DNA of 64,000 nucleotides from Mesorhizobium sp. YC-39 (GCF_025753795.1 NZ_JAOWPS010000003.1:434001-498000), one strand, 5' to 3'; counted from the stretch's first letter, positions 44,169 to 53,535 are shown. Program-made: numbers and translations. The notes: generated by a model not told the origin, from the letters alone.

Positions 44169-45671
44169 TCAAATTCCGCCGGGATAATTCGGGCTTTCGC
44201 GGGTAATCGTGACGTCATGAGCGTGGCTTTCACGAAGTCCGGCATTGGATATGCGAACAAAAGTGGCGCGGTCGCGGAAATCGGCAAGGTCGCGGCCGCC
44301 GACATAACCCATAGCGGCTTTCAGGCCGCCTGCAAGCTGGTGCAGCACGCCAGACACAGGTCCTTTGTAAGGAACCTGCCCTTCAATGCCCTCAGGAACC
44401 AATTTCAGCGTGTCGCGCACCTCGGCCTGGAAGTAGCGATCGGCCGAGCCGCGGGCCATGGCGCCAACCGAACCCATGCCGCGATAGGCCTTGAAGGAGC
44501 GACCCTGGTGCAGATAGACCTCGCCCGGGCTCTCGTCGGTGCCGGCCAGCAACGAACCGATCATGGCGGCACTGGCGCCGGCGGCGAGCGCCTTGGCCAG
44601 ATCGCCGGAGTATTTGATGCCGCCATCGGCGATGACTGAAGCACCCGATTTCTGCGCCGTCTCGACCGCCGACATGATCGCCGAAAGCTGCGGCACACCG
44701 ACGCCGGCGACGATGCGGGTGGTGCAGATGGACCCCGGCCCGATGCCGACCTTGACGGCGTCGGCTCCGGCATCGATCAGCGCCTGCGCGCCTTCCGATG
44801 TGGCGACGTTGCCGGCCAGGATGCGGACCGAGTTGGACAGTTTTTTCGCCCGGGTCACCGCATCCAGCACGCGCTGCGAATGACCATGCGCGGTATCGAC
44901 CACCAGAAGGTCGACGCCGGCGTCGATAAGACGCTCGGCGCGCTCGAAGCCGTCATCGCCGACGCTGGTGGCCGCGGCGGCGCGCAGTCGCCCCTGCGCA
45001 TCCTTAGTGGCGTGCGGATTGAGCTGCGACTTCTCGATGTCCTTGACGGTGATCAGGCCGACGCAATTGCCTGATTTGTCAACAACAACCAGCTTTTCGA
45101 TGCGGTGCTGGTGCAGCAGGCGCTTGGCCTCGTCCTGGTCGACATTCTCCTTGACTGTGATCAGCTTGTCGCGGGTCATCAGTTCGTAGACTTTCTGCGC
45201 CGGGTCGGAGGCGAAACGCACGTCGCGGTTGGTCAGGATGCCGACCAGCCGGCCGATCTTCTGGCCGCCGGTGCCACCATTCTCGACCACCGGAATACCT
45301 GAGATGCTGTAGGTGCGCATCAGACCGAGTGCGTCGGCAAGTGTGGCGTCGGGGCCGATGGTGACGGGGTTGACCACCATGCCGGATTCGAATTTCTTGA
45401 CCTGCCGCACCTGCTCGGCCTGTTCGGCCGGCGTAAAATTGCGGTGGATGACGCCGATGCCACCAGCCTGGGCCATGGCGATGGCAAGACGCGCCTCGGT
45501 GACCGTATCCATGGCGGCCGACAGGATCGGCACGTTGAGGTCGATGTCGCCGGCGATGCGGGTGCGGATATCGGTCTCGCCGGGCATGACCTCGGAATGA
45601 CCCGGCTGCAGCAGCACGTCGTCAAATGTCAGCGCCAATGCGCCGGTGGACGTTTCGATGATTTTTGCCAT
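44169..45671 (-). CDS. guaB: Inosine-5'-monophosphate dehydrogenase
   Basis: 500 aa. Oxidises IMP to XMP with NAD+, the committed step of GTP synthesis. The catalytic cysteine is in GIGPGSICTTRIVAGVGVPQ. Two CBS domains (about 95-205) are inserted in the barrel, and the flap GSVGAMARGSADRYFQAE is near the C-terminus. The full length and the CBS pair mark true IMPDH rather than GMP reductase. Cytoplasmic. Confidence 0.97.
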   Translation of the reverse strand: MAKIIETSTGALALTFDDVLLQPGHSEVMPGETDIRTRIAGDIDLNVPILSAAMDTVTEARLAIAMAQAGGIGVIHRNFTPAEQAEQVRQVKKFESGMVVNPVTIGPDATLADALGLMRTYSISGIPVVENGGTGGQKIGRLVGILTNRDVRFASDPAQKVYELMTRDKLITVKENVDQDEAKRLLHQHRIEKLVVVDKSGNCVGLITVKDIEKSQLNPHATKDAQGRLRAAAATSVGDDGFERAERLIDAGVDLLVVDTAHGHSQRVLDAVTRAKKLSNSVRILAGNVATSEGAQALIDAGADAVKVGIGPGSICTTRIVAGVGVPQLSAIMSAVETAQKSGASVIADGGIKYSGDLAKALAAGASAAMIGSLLAGTDESPGEVYLHQGRSFKAYRGMGSVGAMARGSADRYFQAEVRDTLKLVPEGIEGQVPYKGPVSGVLHQLAGGLKAAMGYVGGRDLADFRDRATFVRISNAGLRESHAHDVTITRESPNYPGGI

Positions 45672-45974
45672 GGCCAGCCCTTGGTGTACAAAAGTGCGGG
45701 GGAATACAAAAAAGCGCTGGACCGAAATGGACAGCGCCGACTCGTTTCTTCCCTTTCAGGATTGGCGCTGGCTCGTAACACGTCCCGCCGCCGATGAAAA
45801 GCCGATGATTGCACATGGGCCAGCGCCCGTTTTTGCGCGAAAGCCCGCTAATGTCCGTCAGTCGCACAAATGTGACAGCAAATTAATGCGACATCCGGCG
45901 CAAGGCATGATAACCGCCCCTCGTGTCGGCTTGCCCCGGTCGACGACACATAGAATCAAGTCCGGACGCGTTTT
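45672..45974. other. Divergent promoter region guaB / MFS
   Basis: 303 bases between two divergent genes. It must hold both promoters. No riboswitch, hairpin or gene that I can support was found. Confidence 0.5.
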
Positions 45975-47396
45975 GTGAACCGCATCATCCCGCTTATCCT
46001 GGCGGTCGCTCTTTTCATGGAAAACATGGATTCGACCGTTATAGCGACATCGCTGCCGGCGATTGCCGTCGACATCCATACCAGCCCGATCGCGCTGAAA
46101 CTGGCGCTGACAGCCTATCTGGTGTCGCTGGCGATCTTCATTCCAATCAGCGGCTGGATGGCCGACCGCTTCGGCGCCAAGAATGTGTTTCGCGCCGCAA
46201 TCGCCGTCTTCATCATCGGTTCGATCGCCTGTGCCATCTCCAATTCGCTGCCGGCCTTCGTGGTGTCGCGCTTCCTGCAAGGCATTGGCGGCGCCATGAT
46301 GACGCCTGTGGGACGCCTGGTGCTGGTGCGCGCCACGCCGAAGAGCGAACTCGTCGCCGCGATGTCCTGGCTGACCGTGCCGGCGCTGGTCGGGCCACTG
46401 GTCGGGCCGCCGATCGGCGGCTTCATCACAACCTATTTCACCTGGCACTGGATCTTCCTGATCAACGTGCCGATCGGGCTGATGGGCATCTGGCTCGCCA
46501 CCCGCTTCTTGCCGGACACCGACGCGACGGAGACCCCGCCGCTCGATTTCACCGGTTTCGTGCTGAGCGGGCTTGCGGCATCGGGCGTCGTCTTCGGTCT
46601 TTCCGTGGTCAGCCTGCCCGCCTTGCCGCCGGCGACCGGCTTCATCACCGTGGCCGTCGGGCTGGTATCGGGTGCACTCTACCTCATGCACGCGCGGCGC
46701 GCCAAAAACCCGCTGCTGGCGCTAGAGCTGTTCCGCAACCAGGTGTTCCGTTCGTCCGTGCTTGGCGGCTCGCTGTTTCGCATCGGTATCGGCGCGGTGC
46801 CGTTTTTGCTCCCGCTGATGTTCCAGATCGGCTTCGGGATGACGCCGTTCCAGTCGGGCATGATCACCTTCGTCTCGGCGATCGGCGCCATTGGCATGAA
46901 GTTCGTCACCGCACTGATCTTCCGGCTCGCCGGATTCCGCCGTGTGCTGATTTCGGGCTCGCTGATCGCGGCCGGGTCGATTGCCATCTACGGCCTCTTC
47001 ACCCCGGAAACGCCCTATGCGCTGATGCTTGCCATATTGCTGGTTGGCGGCTTCATCCGTTCGATGTTCTTCACCGGCGTCAACGCGCTCTCCTATGCCG
47101 AGGTGTCGGCCGAAGATACCAGCAAGGCAACGCCGATTACGGCGGTGTTCCAGCAGTTGTCGATCGCGCTCGGCGTGGCGCTGGCCGGCGGCATACTGGA
47201 AGTGTCGACGTCGATCCATGGCGGGCCACTGACGCTGGCCGACTTCCACACAGCCTTCTTCATCGTGGCGGCGGTTTCGGCGGCGGCGTCGCTGACATTC
47301 ATGCGGCTGGCGCCCGACGCCGGCAACGCCGTTTCGGGTCACGGCAGGCTGACGACGCCCAAGACGCTGGAGCCGGTCAGATCACCGGGGGAGTGA
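45975..47396 (+). CDS. DHA2-family MFS drug efflux transporter
   Basis: 473 aa with 14 membrane segments. The N-terminal MDSTVIATSLPAIA motif is the DHA2 (14-helix) signature, loop 2-3 is GWMADRFGAKNVF, and motif C is PALVGPLVGPPIGG. Initiation is at GTG. Such proteins export hydrophobic drugs or dyes by proton antiport. It lies upstream of a palindromic repeat that begins 25 bases after the stop. Confidence 0.9.
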   Translation: MNRIIPLILAVALFMENMDSTVIATSLPAIAVDIHTSPIALKLALTAYLVSLAIFIPISGWMADRFGAKNVFRAAIAVFIIGSIACAISNSLPAFVVSRFLQGIGGAMMTPVGRLVLVRATPKSELVAAMSWLTVPALVGPLVGPPIGGFITTYFTWHWIFLINVPIGLMGIWLATRFLPDTDATETPPLDFTGFVLSGLAASGVVFGLSVVSLPALPPATGFITVAVGLVSGALYLMHARRAKNPLLALELFRNQVFRSSVLGGSLFRIGIGAVPFLLPLMFQIGFGMTPFQSGMITFVSAIGAIGMKFVTALIFRLAGFRRVLISGSLIAAGSIAIYGLFTPETPYALMLAILLVGGFIRSMFFTGVNALSYAEVSAEDTSKATPITAVFQQLSIALGVALAGGILEVSTSIHGGPLTLADFHTAFFIVAAVSAAASLTFMRLAPDAGNAVSGHGRLTTPKTLEPVRSPGE

Positions 47397-47420
47397 GGAA
47401 GTTCAGACCCCTCGCCACTT

Positions 47421-47631
47421 CGTCATCCTAGGGCGAAGCGATGCGAAGCGTCGCGCAGACCCTAGGATCCATGCCGTGACATTAGAGCGTCTCAGCGTTG
47501 CAGAATCGGTGTTCAACGAGGCGACATAAACGAGCATTATTCTGCGACGTGGTCTTCTTCGGCGAAGGTAACGGCATGGATCCTAGGGTCTGCGCGCGTC
47601 GCTTCGCTCCTTGCTCCGCCCTAGGATGACG
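47421..47631. repeat. Palindromic repeat element (MITE-like) overlapping the rlmE 3' end
   Basis: A 211-base element with long imperfect inverted arms: CGTCATCCTAGGGCGAAGCG starts the left arm (47421) and CGCCCTAGGATGACG ends the right arm (47631); the inner ends are GGATCCATGCCGT and ACGGCATGGATCC. The arms are about 57-61 bases. CCTAGG occurs four times. The right arm supplies the last codons and the TAG stop of rlmE. No coding capacity. Typical of non-autonomous elements of Rhizobiales. Confidence 0.85.
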
Positions 47632-48343
47632 ATGTAACCGATGCCTCTCGCCCCTTGAAATCCTTGGCCAACAAATACAGCTCCACTGACTCGTCGCGCG
47701 AGGCCGGCGGCTTGACGTGGTGCACCGAGCGGAAATTCTGCTTGAGCCGCGTGAGCAACTCGTTCTCGGCGCCGCCCTGGAAGGTCTTGGCCAGGAAATG
47801 CCCGCCGGGCTTCAGCACCGAGAGCGCGAAATCGGCCGCCACTTCACACAGATACATGGTGCGGATGTGATCGGTCCTTTTGTGGCCGGTGGTAGGGGCG
47901 GCCATGTCGGAGAGCACGATATCGGGCTGACCGCCCAACGTCTCGGCAAGCTTCTGCGGCGCCTCGGGATCGAGGAAATCCATCAGCAGCACCGGCGCGC
48001 CGGGCACCGCGTCCATTTCGAGATAGTCGATGCCGACGACATGCGGATTGTCCGCCGTCGATTTGGTGCGCGCGGCGGCGACCTGGCACCAGCCGCCGGG
48101 CGCCGCACCGAGATCGATCACCTTCATGCCTGGCTTCAAGAGGTGATGCTTGTCGTCGATCTCGATCAGCTTGTAAGCGGCGCGGGATCTGTAACCGTCA
48201 GCCTTGGAGCGCTGGACATAGGGGTCGTTGATGTGGCGCTGAAGCCAGCGGCGCGACGATTCCTTCAGGCCGCTCTTCTTCTTGATTCTGGTCTTCAGCA
48301 CACGAATGCCGCCGGCGCCAGGCTTCTGCGGTTTCTTGGTCAT
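47621..48343 (-). CDS. rlmE: 23S rRNA (uridine-2552-2'-O)-methyltransferase
   Basis: 240 aa FtsJ/RrmJ enzyme that methylates U2552 of 23S rRNA in the large subunit. The K-D-K-E catalytic set is K58 (AAYKL), D146 (LSDMAAPTT), K186 (LAKTFQG) and E221 (SVELYLL); the SAM loop is VIDLGAAPGGWCQ. The N-terminus has a basic 25-residue extension. It overlaps the ppx gene by four bases (ATGA), so the two are coupled. The last few residues (SSS) and stop codon lie in a repeat element. Confidence 0.95.
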   Translation of the reverse strand: MTKKPQKPGAGGIRVLKTRIKKKSGLKESSRRWLQRHINDPYVQRSKADGYRSRAAYKLIEIDDKHHLLKPGMKVIDLGAAPGGWCQVAAARTKSTADNPHVVGIDYLEMDAVPGAPVLLMDFLDPEAPQKLAETLGGQPDIVLSDMAAPTTGHKRTDHIRTMYLCEVAADFALSVLKPGGHFLAKTFQGGAENELLTRLKQNFRSVHHVKPPASRDESVELYLLAKDFKGREASVTSSS

Positions 48344-49689
48344 TGCCGGCCACGCCCGCCATTGCGCCAAGCACCGTCGTCGGCCATCAATTCGCTCAAT
48401 ATGCCCTCGCGCAGGCCGCGGTCGGCAACGCGCAGCCGTTCCGATGGCCAGACGGCGCGGATCGCTTCCAGAATGGCACAGCCGGCCAGCACGAGGTCGG
48501 CGCGGTCGGCGCCGATGCACGGGTTGGCGACACGCTGGTGGAAATCCCAGCCGACCAGTTTTTCGACCATGCGGTCGACGCTGTCGCGGTCCATCCACAG
48601 CCCGTCGACGCGGCGGCGGTCGTAGCGCTCCAGGTCGAGGTGAACGCCGGCCAGCGTCGTCACCGTGCCCGAGGTGCCGAGCAAATGGAATTTCGGGCTG
48701 GCCAGCACATGGCTCAGCCGGTCGCGCCCGTCAAAGGCGTGCAGGCGCACGGCGACATCTTCGACCATGGCGGCGAAGATGTCGCGGGTCACCATGCGGC
48801 CGCCGAAGCGCTCGGCCAGCGAGACGACGCCGACCGGCAGCGACGTCCATGAGACGATGTGGTTGGCGAGCCTGGGCGAGCGGTGGCCGGTGAGGTCGAT
48901 CAGCGCGATTTCGGAAGAGCCGCCGCCAATGTCGAACAGGACGACGCCTTGCGTGTCGCGCTCGACCAGCGAGCCGCAGCCCGAAACCGCCAGCCGCGCC
49001 TCGGTCTGGCGGTCGATGATCTCGAGCTTGAGGCCTGCCTCGCGCTCGACACGGTCGAGGAACTCGACGCCGTTTGCGGCGGTGCGGCAGGCTTCGGTGG
49101 CGATCAATCTCGCCTTCCTGATCTTGCGGCCGCGCAATTTGTCACCGCAGATCTTGAGCGCCTCGACGGCGCGATCCATTGCCGCCTGCCCGAGGCGGCC
49201 ATTGGCGGTGAGCCCCTCGCCCAGCCTGACGATGCGCGAGAAAGCATCGATGACGCGGAACTGGCCATGGCGCGTCGGCACGGCCACCAGCAGCCGGCAA
49301 TTGTTGGTGCCAAGGTCGAGTGCCGCAAACACCGGCAATTCCTGCAGCGGCGGACGGCGAATACCCTGTTCCGGCCGCGCCTGCGAAGCCGGAGGCAAAG
49401 GCGTAGCCGTTGTCTCTTGCGGGCGGCTGGCTGGAGCGCCGGCGGCGGCCGACGGTGCGGCCACTATCGCGTGATTGTCGTCGCGAGCGAAAACCTTGCG
49501 GCCGCGCCGGCGCTTGCGCCGCTTCCTGGCCTTGCCCTTCTGGTGCTCGCCCTGATGGTCGGCATGCCCTGGCCGGGAGCCCGCCTGACGATCAAGACGC
49601 CCGACGGATGGACTTGCCTGGCCTGACGACGGCGAAGCCCTGGACACGCCCACTGCCGGCGCGCCAGCGCCGGTGTCGTGGTCTTCCAC
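48340..49689 (-). CDS. ppx: Exopolyphosphatase / Ppx-GppA family phosphatase
   Basis: 449 aa. The ASKHA-fold phosphatase begins only at about residue 118 with FAALDLGTNNCRLLVA. FDIGGGSSEIALID and HLLGTSGTVTTLAG are the other phosphate-binding motifs. Residues 1-115 form an extra low-complexity N-terminal region with a strongly basic stretch (KGKARKRRKRRRGRK) and then Ala/Pro-rich sequence. Initiation is at GTG with AAGGA 7-8 bases upstream. It degrades polyphosphate or pppGpp; which one is not readable from sequence. First gene of the ppx-rlmE pair. Confidence 0.9.
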   Translation of the reverse strand: MEDHDTGAGAPAVGVSRASPSSGQASPSVGRLDRQAGSRPGHADHQGEHQKGKARKRRKRRRGRKVFARDDNHAIVAAPSAAAGAPASRPQETTATPLPPASQARPEQGIRRPPLQELPVFAALDLGTNNCRLLVAVPTRHGQFRVIDAFSRIVRLGEGLTANGRLGQAAMDRAVEALKICGDKLRGRKIRKARLIATEACRTAANGVEFLDRVEREAGLKLEIIDRQTEARLAVSGCGSLVERDTQGVVLFDIGGGSSEIALIDLTGHRSPRLANHIVSWTSLPVGVVSLAERFGGRMVTRDIFAAMVEDVAVRLHAFDGRDRLSHVLASPKFHLLGTSGTVTTLAGVHLDLERYDRRRVDGLWMDRDSVDRMVEKLVGWDFHQRVANPCIGADRADLVLAGCAILEAIRAVWPSERLRVADRGLREGILSELMADDGAWRNGGRGRQ

Positions 49690-49978
49690 TTCAGTTCCTT
49701 CCGGCGCCGCGCGAACCGAGGACCGGACGCAGCAGGCGCTTTCATGTGTTTCAAGTTGCCGCCAGCCTAGCAGCGCCGCGCCGGATCACCAAGAGCGCTG
49801 GCGGCGAATTTTACCAGCGGCACGAGACTGCGACACGAAGAGCCGCGCCTTGCCGGTTGAATAGCCGGCTTCGATAAGGCATTTCTGAAATGGAGGGGTG
49901 AACACTCGGAATCGTCGGCGATCTTTCCTGCCGCGAGCCGGAAAAGGGCATCGAGCTGCAACGCATGACGATCACGCC

Positions 49979-50911
49979 ATGAACTGGAGGCGCTATTTCT
50001 GGCCGGTCGTCGGCATTGCCGCAGTGATTTTCTCGCTGCTGCTGCTCTGGCACGAATTGCGTGGCATTTCGCTCGACGATGTCAGGGCCGGCATCACAGC
50101 CATTCCCGCACGCGGCTGGATGCTCGCGGCGCTGAGCTCGGTCGTCGCCTATGCCTCGCTCGCCGGCTACGACCACATCGCGCTGCTGCATATTGGCAAG
50201 AAAGTCTCATGGTTGTTCGTCACCCTGTGCTCGTTCACCACCTACGCGCTGTCCCACAATATCGGCGGCTCGGTGTTTTCCGGCGCCGTGATCCGCTACC
50301 GCGCCTATGGCACAAGAGGGCTGACCGGGCAGGATGTCGGCATTCTGGTGGCGATCTGCTGGATCACCTTCGTGCTGTCGACGATCCTCGTCTCCGGCCT
50401 CGTGCTGGTGTTCGAGCCCGAGATCATCGACCGGTTTTCCGGCGCGCCGCATCATGGCCTGGCGATCGCGGCGGGCCTCGCCATGCTGATCCTGGTGGCG
50501 GCCTATGTGTTCGGGAGCTGGCTGCATCTGCGGCCCCTCAAGATCGGTGGCTTCCAGTTGCACTATCCGGCCCTGCCGATCGTGGCGCGGCAATTGCTGA
50601 TCGGCCCGATCGAGCTTCTGGCGGCGGCGGCGATCATCTTCTTCGCCCTGCCCGTATCAGGCAATCCCGGCTATTTCGTCGTGCTCGGCGTCTTCCTGGT
50701 ATCATTCTCGGTCGCGCAGATCTCGCATGCGCCGGGCGGGCTCGGCGTGTTCGAGGTCGTGTTCCTCACCGGGCTGTCACACATGGACCCGGTCGGCGTG
50801 CTGGCCGCTCTGCTGGTGTTCCGGCTGTTCTACCTGATCATCCCGCTGCTGATCGCTCTCGGTGTCGTGCTGTTCTTCGAGCACTTGCAATACAGCCGGG
50901 GCGAGGATTGA
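49979..50911 (+). CDS. UPF0104 / lysylphosphatidylglycerol synthase-like membrane protein
   Basis: 310 aa with about eight membrane helices. The segment YALSHNIGGSVFSGAVIRYRAY and the later SHAPGGLGVFEVVFL are the hallmarks of the COG0392 family (membrane flippase-like half of MprF). No soluble aminoacyl transferase domain is attached. It may flip or transfer a lipid; substrate unknown. The ribosome site is weak, and the in-frame start at 49979 is chosen because it begins the first helix. Confidence 0.85.
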   Translation: MNWRRYFWPVVGIAAVIFSLLLLWHELRGISLDDVRAGITAIPARGWMLAALSSVVAYASLAGYDHIALLHIGKKVSWLFVTLCSFTTYALSHNIGGSVFSGAVIRYRAYGTRGLTGQDVGILVAICWITFVLSTILVSGLVLVFEPEIIDRFSGAPHHGLAIAAGLAMLILVAAYVFGSWLHLRPLKIGGFQLHYPALPIVARQLLIGPIELLAAAAIIFFALPVSGNPGYFVVLGVFLVSFSVAQISHAPGGLGVFEVVFLTGLSHMDPVGVLAALLVFRLFYLIIPLLIALGVVLFFEHLQYSRGED

Positions 50912-51017
50912 GGCGCTGGACACGTCTCCCCAGGTAGGTTCCGGGTCTGAACGCCGGGGCCTGAAACGTGGCGCGCGCCCGTCTGACGAAACGTGGTGAT
51001 TGAAACGCGGGGCAGGC

Positions 51018-51045
51018 TTGACTATTTTCCGGCGGCAGCTACAAG
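51018..51045 (+). promoter_or_regulatory. Possible promoter of the tRNA-Gln gene
   Basis: TTGACT (51018-51023), 16 bases, TACAAG (51040-51045). It lies about 55 bases before the mature tRNA. A GCGCGGTT/AACCGCGC hairpin (51075-51096) sits in the leader. Confidence 0.5.
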
Positions 51046-51100
51046 GCACGCGCGGCGACATCGCCGCCCTGCCCGCGCGGTTTTTGAGAACCGCGCCTAC

Positions 51101-51174
51101 TGGGGAATAGGTTAACGGTAGACCCACGGACTCTGACTCCGTTAGTCCTGGTTCGAATCCAGGTTCCCCAGCCA
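51101..51174 (+). tRNA. tRNA-Gln (CUG anticodon)
   Basis: 74 bases including the encoded CCA. The acceptor stem is TGGGGAA/TTCCCCA with the U1-A72 pair typical of tRNA-Gln and discriminator G. The anticodon arm is ACGGA-CTCTGAC-TCCGT, giving anticodon CUG (reads CAG). The T arm has GTTCGAATC. It marks the border between core genes and the accessory region that follows. Confidence 0.95.
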
Positions 51175-51478
51175 TCCTATTTTAAGCAAATAAATCAACC
51201 ACTTAGGTTTTCTTATTAGCAGTGTTCGTTAGCACCTTTTGTGAGCTCCGAGAGGGTGGATATCGCCGTCAATCTTCCCGGTCGGTATAGACCCAAGCGC
51301 CCGCTTCCTCGATCCGGAAGTTCGACCATTGCTTGCAACTTCCTCCGGAACACAACAAGAACATATAGAACGCCGACCGGTATGCGCGCTAATTTGCGCG
51401 GGGGCGACTCGGTTTAGAGGTAAGGGCGACGACGGTTTTAACGTAAGGAAGTATATTCGCCGCGCGATGTTGAGGCGA
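51175..51478. other. Gene-free stretch after tRNA-Gln
   Basis: 304 bases directly after the tRNA. No gene, integrase end or second copy of the tRNA 3' end was seen. An antisense open frame across it has no ribosome site or recognisable content. Confidence 0.5.
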
Positions 51479-52117
51479 TTATGCCCCAGTCTCATCATTC
51501 CCGGCACCGGCTGGTTTAGATTCCGGAGAGCCCTTGTGCCGGAGAAAAATCGACAGCACCACGAGGACAGCCGTCGACATGAATTCCGATTGCCAGTTCT
51601 GAAAGGACTCAAACCAAAGCTGTTCATCAAATAGATAGCTGCTAATGGTCAGAACCTCGCCACCGTGGCGAACAGCTTCATCGTTCGCGGCCACAAAGCT
51701 CGCACACCAGTGAAGCACGAATGACGCGATGAAGAGCAGCCCAAGGGATATGCCGAGAGAATACGAATAGAGCCAGGAGAGGATTGGGCTGCGTCTTCGA
51801 CGGGCCAGAGGCAGATCGTCGTCCGGTCGATCAGGATCGTCAGGGTCGCGAGATTCTGCTGATCCTCGCTGAAACAGCATTGCTGTAAGCATGACGTAGG
51901 CGGACATTTGCAGGAATTCGCTCTCCCAGTTTTCGAACAATGCCGAAAGGAAATCGCCGCTTACCAGGTAGGCCATAATGCCGATTGCGGCTCGGCCGTG
52001 TTTTTCGAGTTCTGTGTTGTGAACTGCATGACCCGAAAAGATCATGCCTACCACACTGACTAGAAACAGCGTCACAAGTGCAATCGTAAGGCCATTATCT
52101 CGGAAAAAAACTTTCAA
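51479..52117 (-). CDS. DUF6766 family membrane protein
   Basis: 212 aa. Two similar halves each contain membrane helices and the motif ENWESEFLQMSAYVMLTAMLFQRGS or FQNWQSEFMSTAVLVVLSIFLRHKGS, with the ESKDPD-like acidic tail after the first. This is the pattern of the DUF6766 family, common in rhizobia and often next to stress genes. The likely start is TTG at 52117 with GAGG 5 bases upstream, only 7 bases after the stop of the preceding gene, so the two form an operon. Confidence 0.78.
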   Translation of the reverse strand: MKVFFRDNGLTIALVTLFLVSVVGMIFSGHAVHNTELEKHGRAAIGIMAYLVSGDFLSALFENWESEFLQMSAYVMLTAMLFQRGSAESRDPDDPDRPDDDLPLARRRRSPILSWLYSYSLGISLGLLFIASFVLHWCASFVAANDEAVRHGGEVLTISSYLFDEQLWFESFQNWQSEFMSTAVLVVLSIFLRHKGSPESKPAGAGNDETGA

Positions 52118-52124
52118 CGTCGCC

Positions 52125-52709
52125 TCACACCAGCGCGAAAGAGCCAACGAGAACGAGGTTTTCGCCGCAAACTTTGGCCACCATGGATGCCAAGCCTCCC
52201 TGGTTCGCCTGGCGGGCAGCCTCTGCCTCGGCCACATCAATGGTGCAAATCAGTTCGCCGCTTTGGTTAGAGACCCGAACCAGCCAGCCGGACAGATTGG
52301 CAGAACCGGGCTGTAAGTCCACCAATAGATCAACCGCACAGCGGGTTGCCTCCGACCGAGCAGCATCAAGGCTAGGCATCCTGGACGGCGGAATGCGGCG
52401 GCTGCCCTCTCCATCGCGATATTCAAAAATATACACGTCGCCAGTTTCATCGCTCGCGGACGTGACCGCGACTTCATCAAAATTGCCGTTGCTTGTTGCG
52501 TCGTAATCGTTAGCGGCAAGGCCGAACGTAGCGGTCTGGATCAAAATCGCCTTCGCTCGGTCTAGCGCGGCGGGATCACCATCTGTGCCATCGCCGTTCG
52601 CCATATCCACGGTGACACACTCGCCACTCTCGCCGCAAAAGATGACGCGGAGGACCTGTTGCCCGTCCAGTGCAGTAGCTTTGGCAACTTCAGTCCGAAC
52701 GATCTGCAT
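52125..52709 (-). CDS. Unknown protein with DUF6894-like C-terminal half
   Basis: 194 aa. The N-terminal half (1-95) is unrecognised and acidic, with Asp/Asn-rich loops. Residues from about 96 on resemble DUF6894: YIFEYRDGEG, then SLDAARSEATRCAVDLLVDL and WLVRVSNQSGELICTIDVAEAEA. GGGAGG lies 6 bases before the ATG. Upstream a near-consensus EcfG promoter (GGAAC-N16-CATT on the minus strand, 52759 to 52735) may drive it. Operon with the DUF6766 gene. Confidence 0.72.
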   Translation of the reverse strand: MQIVRTEVAKATALDGQQVLRVIFCGESGECVTVDMANGDGTDGDPAALDRAKAILIQTATFGLAANDYDATSNGNFDEVAVTSASDETGDVYIFEYRDGEGSRRIPPSRMPSLDAARSEATRCAVDLLVDLQPGSANLSGWLVRVSNQSGELICTIDVAEAEAARQANQGGLASMVAKVCGENLVLVGSFALV

Positions 52710-53063
52710 TTGAGCCTCCCAGATGTGTCCCCTCAATGCCGGGATCGCTGTTCGGTTCCTGGGCGAGCACGTTTGAATTTACGGCGGCCGCGAGCGACCC
52801 TGAGCGATACACTGAAGTCCCCTCATCGACATGTGGATTGTTGCAAGGCTCTACGTCTGCGGTCCAGCTTCGCCAGCTGCCGCGACGACCACATGCCGTT
52901 AGAGCGATTGTGCACGGGCTACGCTACGTCTTCGACGTCCCGCCCAGTCGCAGAATCGTTTGCGCCGCGCCCTTTGCTCAACTGAACCTTTGACTTGTCG
53001 GAACCTCGCGGGCCGAGCGTCGTTTCACCTTCTCTGAAACTGAAGTAATGGAGGTCACGCACC
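52710..53063. other. Divergent promoter region before csbD
   Basis: 354 bases without a gene. It contains the EcfG-type promoter of csbD at 53000-53024 and a near-match for the opposite operon at 52735-52759. Nothing else recognisable. Confidence 0.5.
53000..53024 (+). promoter_or_regulatory. EcfG-type general stress promoter of csbD
   Basis: GGAAC (53000-53004), 16 bases, CGTT (53021-53024), a perfect match to the alphaproteobacterial EcfG consensus. It lies 39 bases before the csbD start. Confidence 0.75.
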
Positions 53064-53267
53064 ATGGATTGGAACCGCGTCGAAGGAAACTGGAAGCAGG
53101 TCAAAGGCAAGGTGAAAGAACAGTGGGGTAAGCTCACTGACGACGATCTCGATCGGATCGCCGGAAAACGCGACCAGCTCGAAGGCAAGATCCAGGAACG
53201 CTACGGTATCGAGAAGGATCGCGTCCGGAAGGATGTGGACGATTGGTATGGCCAGCAGGGCTGGTAG
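53064..53267 (+). CDS. CsbD family stress protein
   Basis: 67 aa, highly charged and hydrophilic. MDWNRVEGNWKQVKGKVKEQWGKLTDDDLDRIAGKRDQLEGKIQERYG is the full CsbD domain, and the C-terminus DDWYGQQGW is typical of proteobacterial members. CsbD proteins are general stress-response proteins of unknown action. GGAGG lies 10 bases before the ATG, the EcfG promoter is upstream and a strong terminator downstream, so this is a complete monocistronic stress gene. Confidence 0.95.
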   Translation: MDWNRVEGNWKQVKGKVKEQWGKLTDDDLDRIAGKRDQLEGKIQERYGIEKDRVRKDVDDWYGQQGW

Positions 53268-53292
53268 GGATCGCTTTTGATCAAAAGCAAAA

Positions 53293-53325
53293 GGGGGCGC
53301 TGTCACACGGCAGCGCCCCCCTTTT
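53293..53325 (+). terminator. Terminator after csbD
   Basis: Ten-base stem GGGGGCGCTG/CAGCGCCCCC followed by CTTTT, 26 bases after the csbD stop. Confidence 0.9.
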
Positions 53326-53535
53326 GTTGCAGCGGTAGCGGGGCCGGCGTCAGTTAGAAGCCGAGATACATCGAGAGGGAGCTCTTCCACGACCGCAAGC
53401 GATGCTCTCAGAGCGCCAGTTCGACATGTGGACGATTTAGGCAGTGGCCCTGCGCATAGGAATAAGCGGCAACGAGCCATGATGTCGCCGTCCTCTCAAT
53501 GCTGCGCTCTAGGGACACTGATCCCAGCAAGAATA

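Noticed and set aside
51229..51630. 133-codon minus-strand frame after tRNA-Gln
   Set aside because: Overlaps the end of the DUF6766 gene, basic low-information sequence, no ribosome site.
52735..52759. Perfect EcfG promoter for the DUF6894/DUF6766 operon
   Set aside because: The -10 part reads CATT instead of CGTT, so it is noted only as a near-match.
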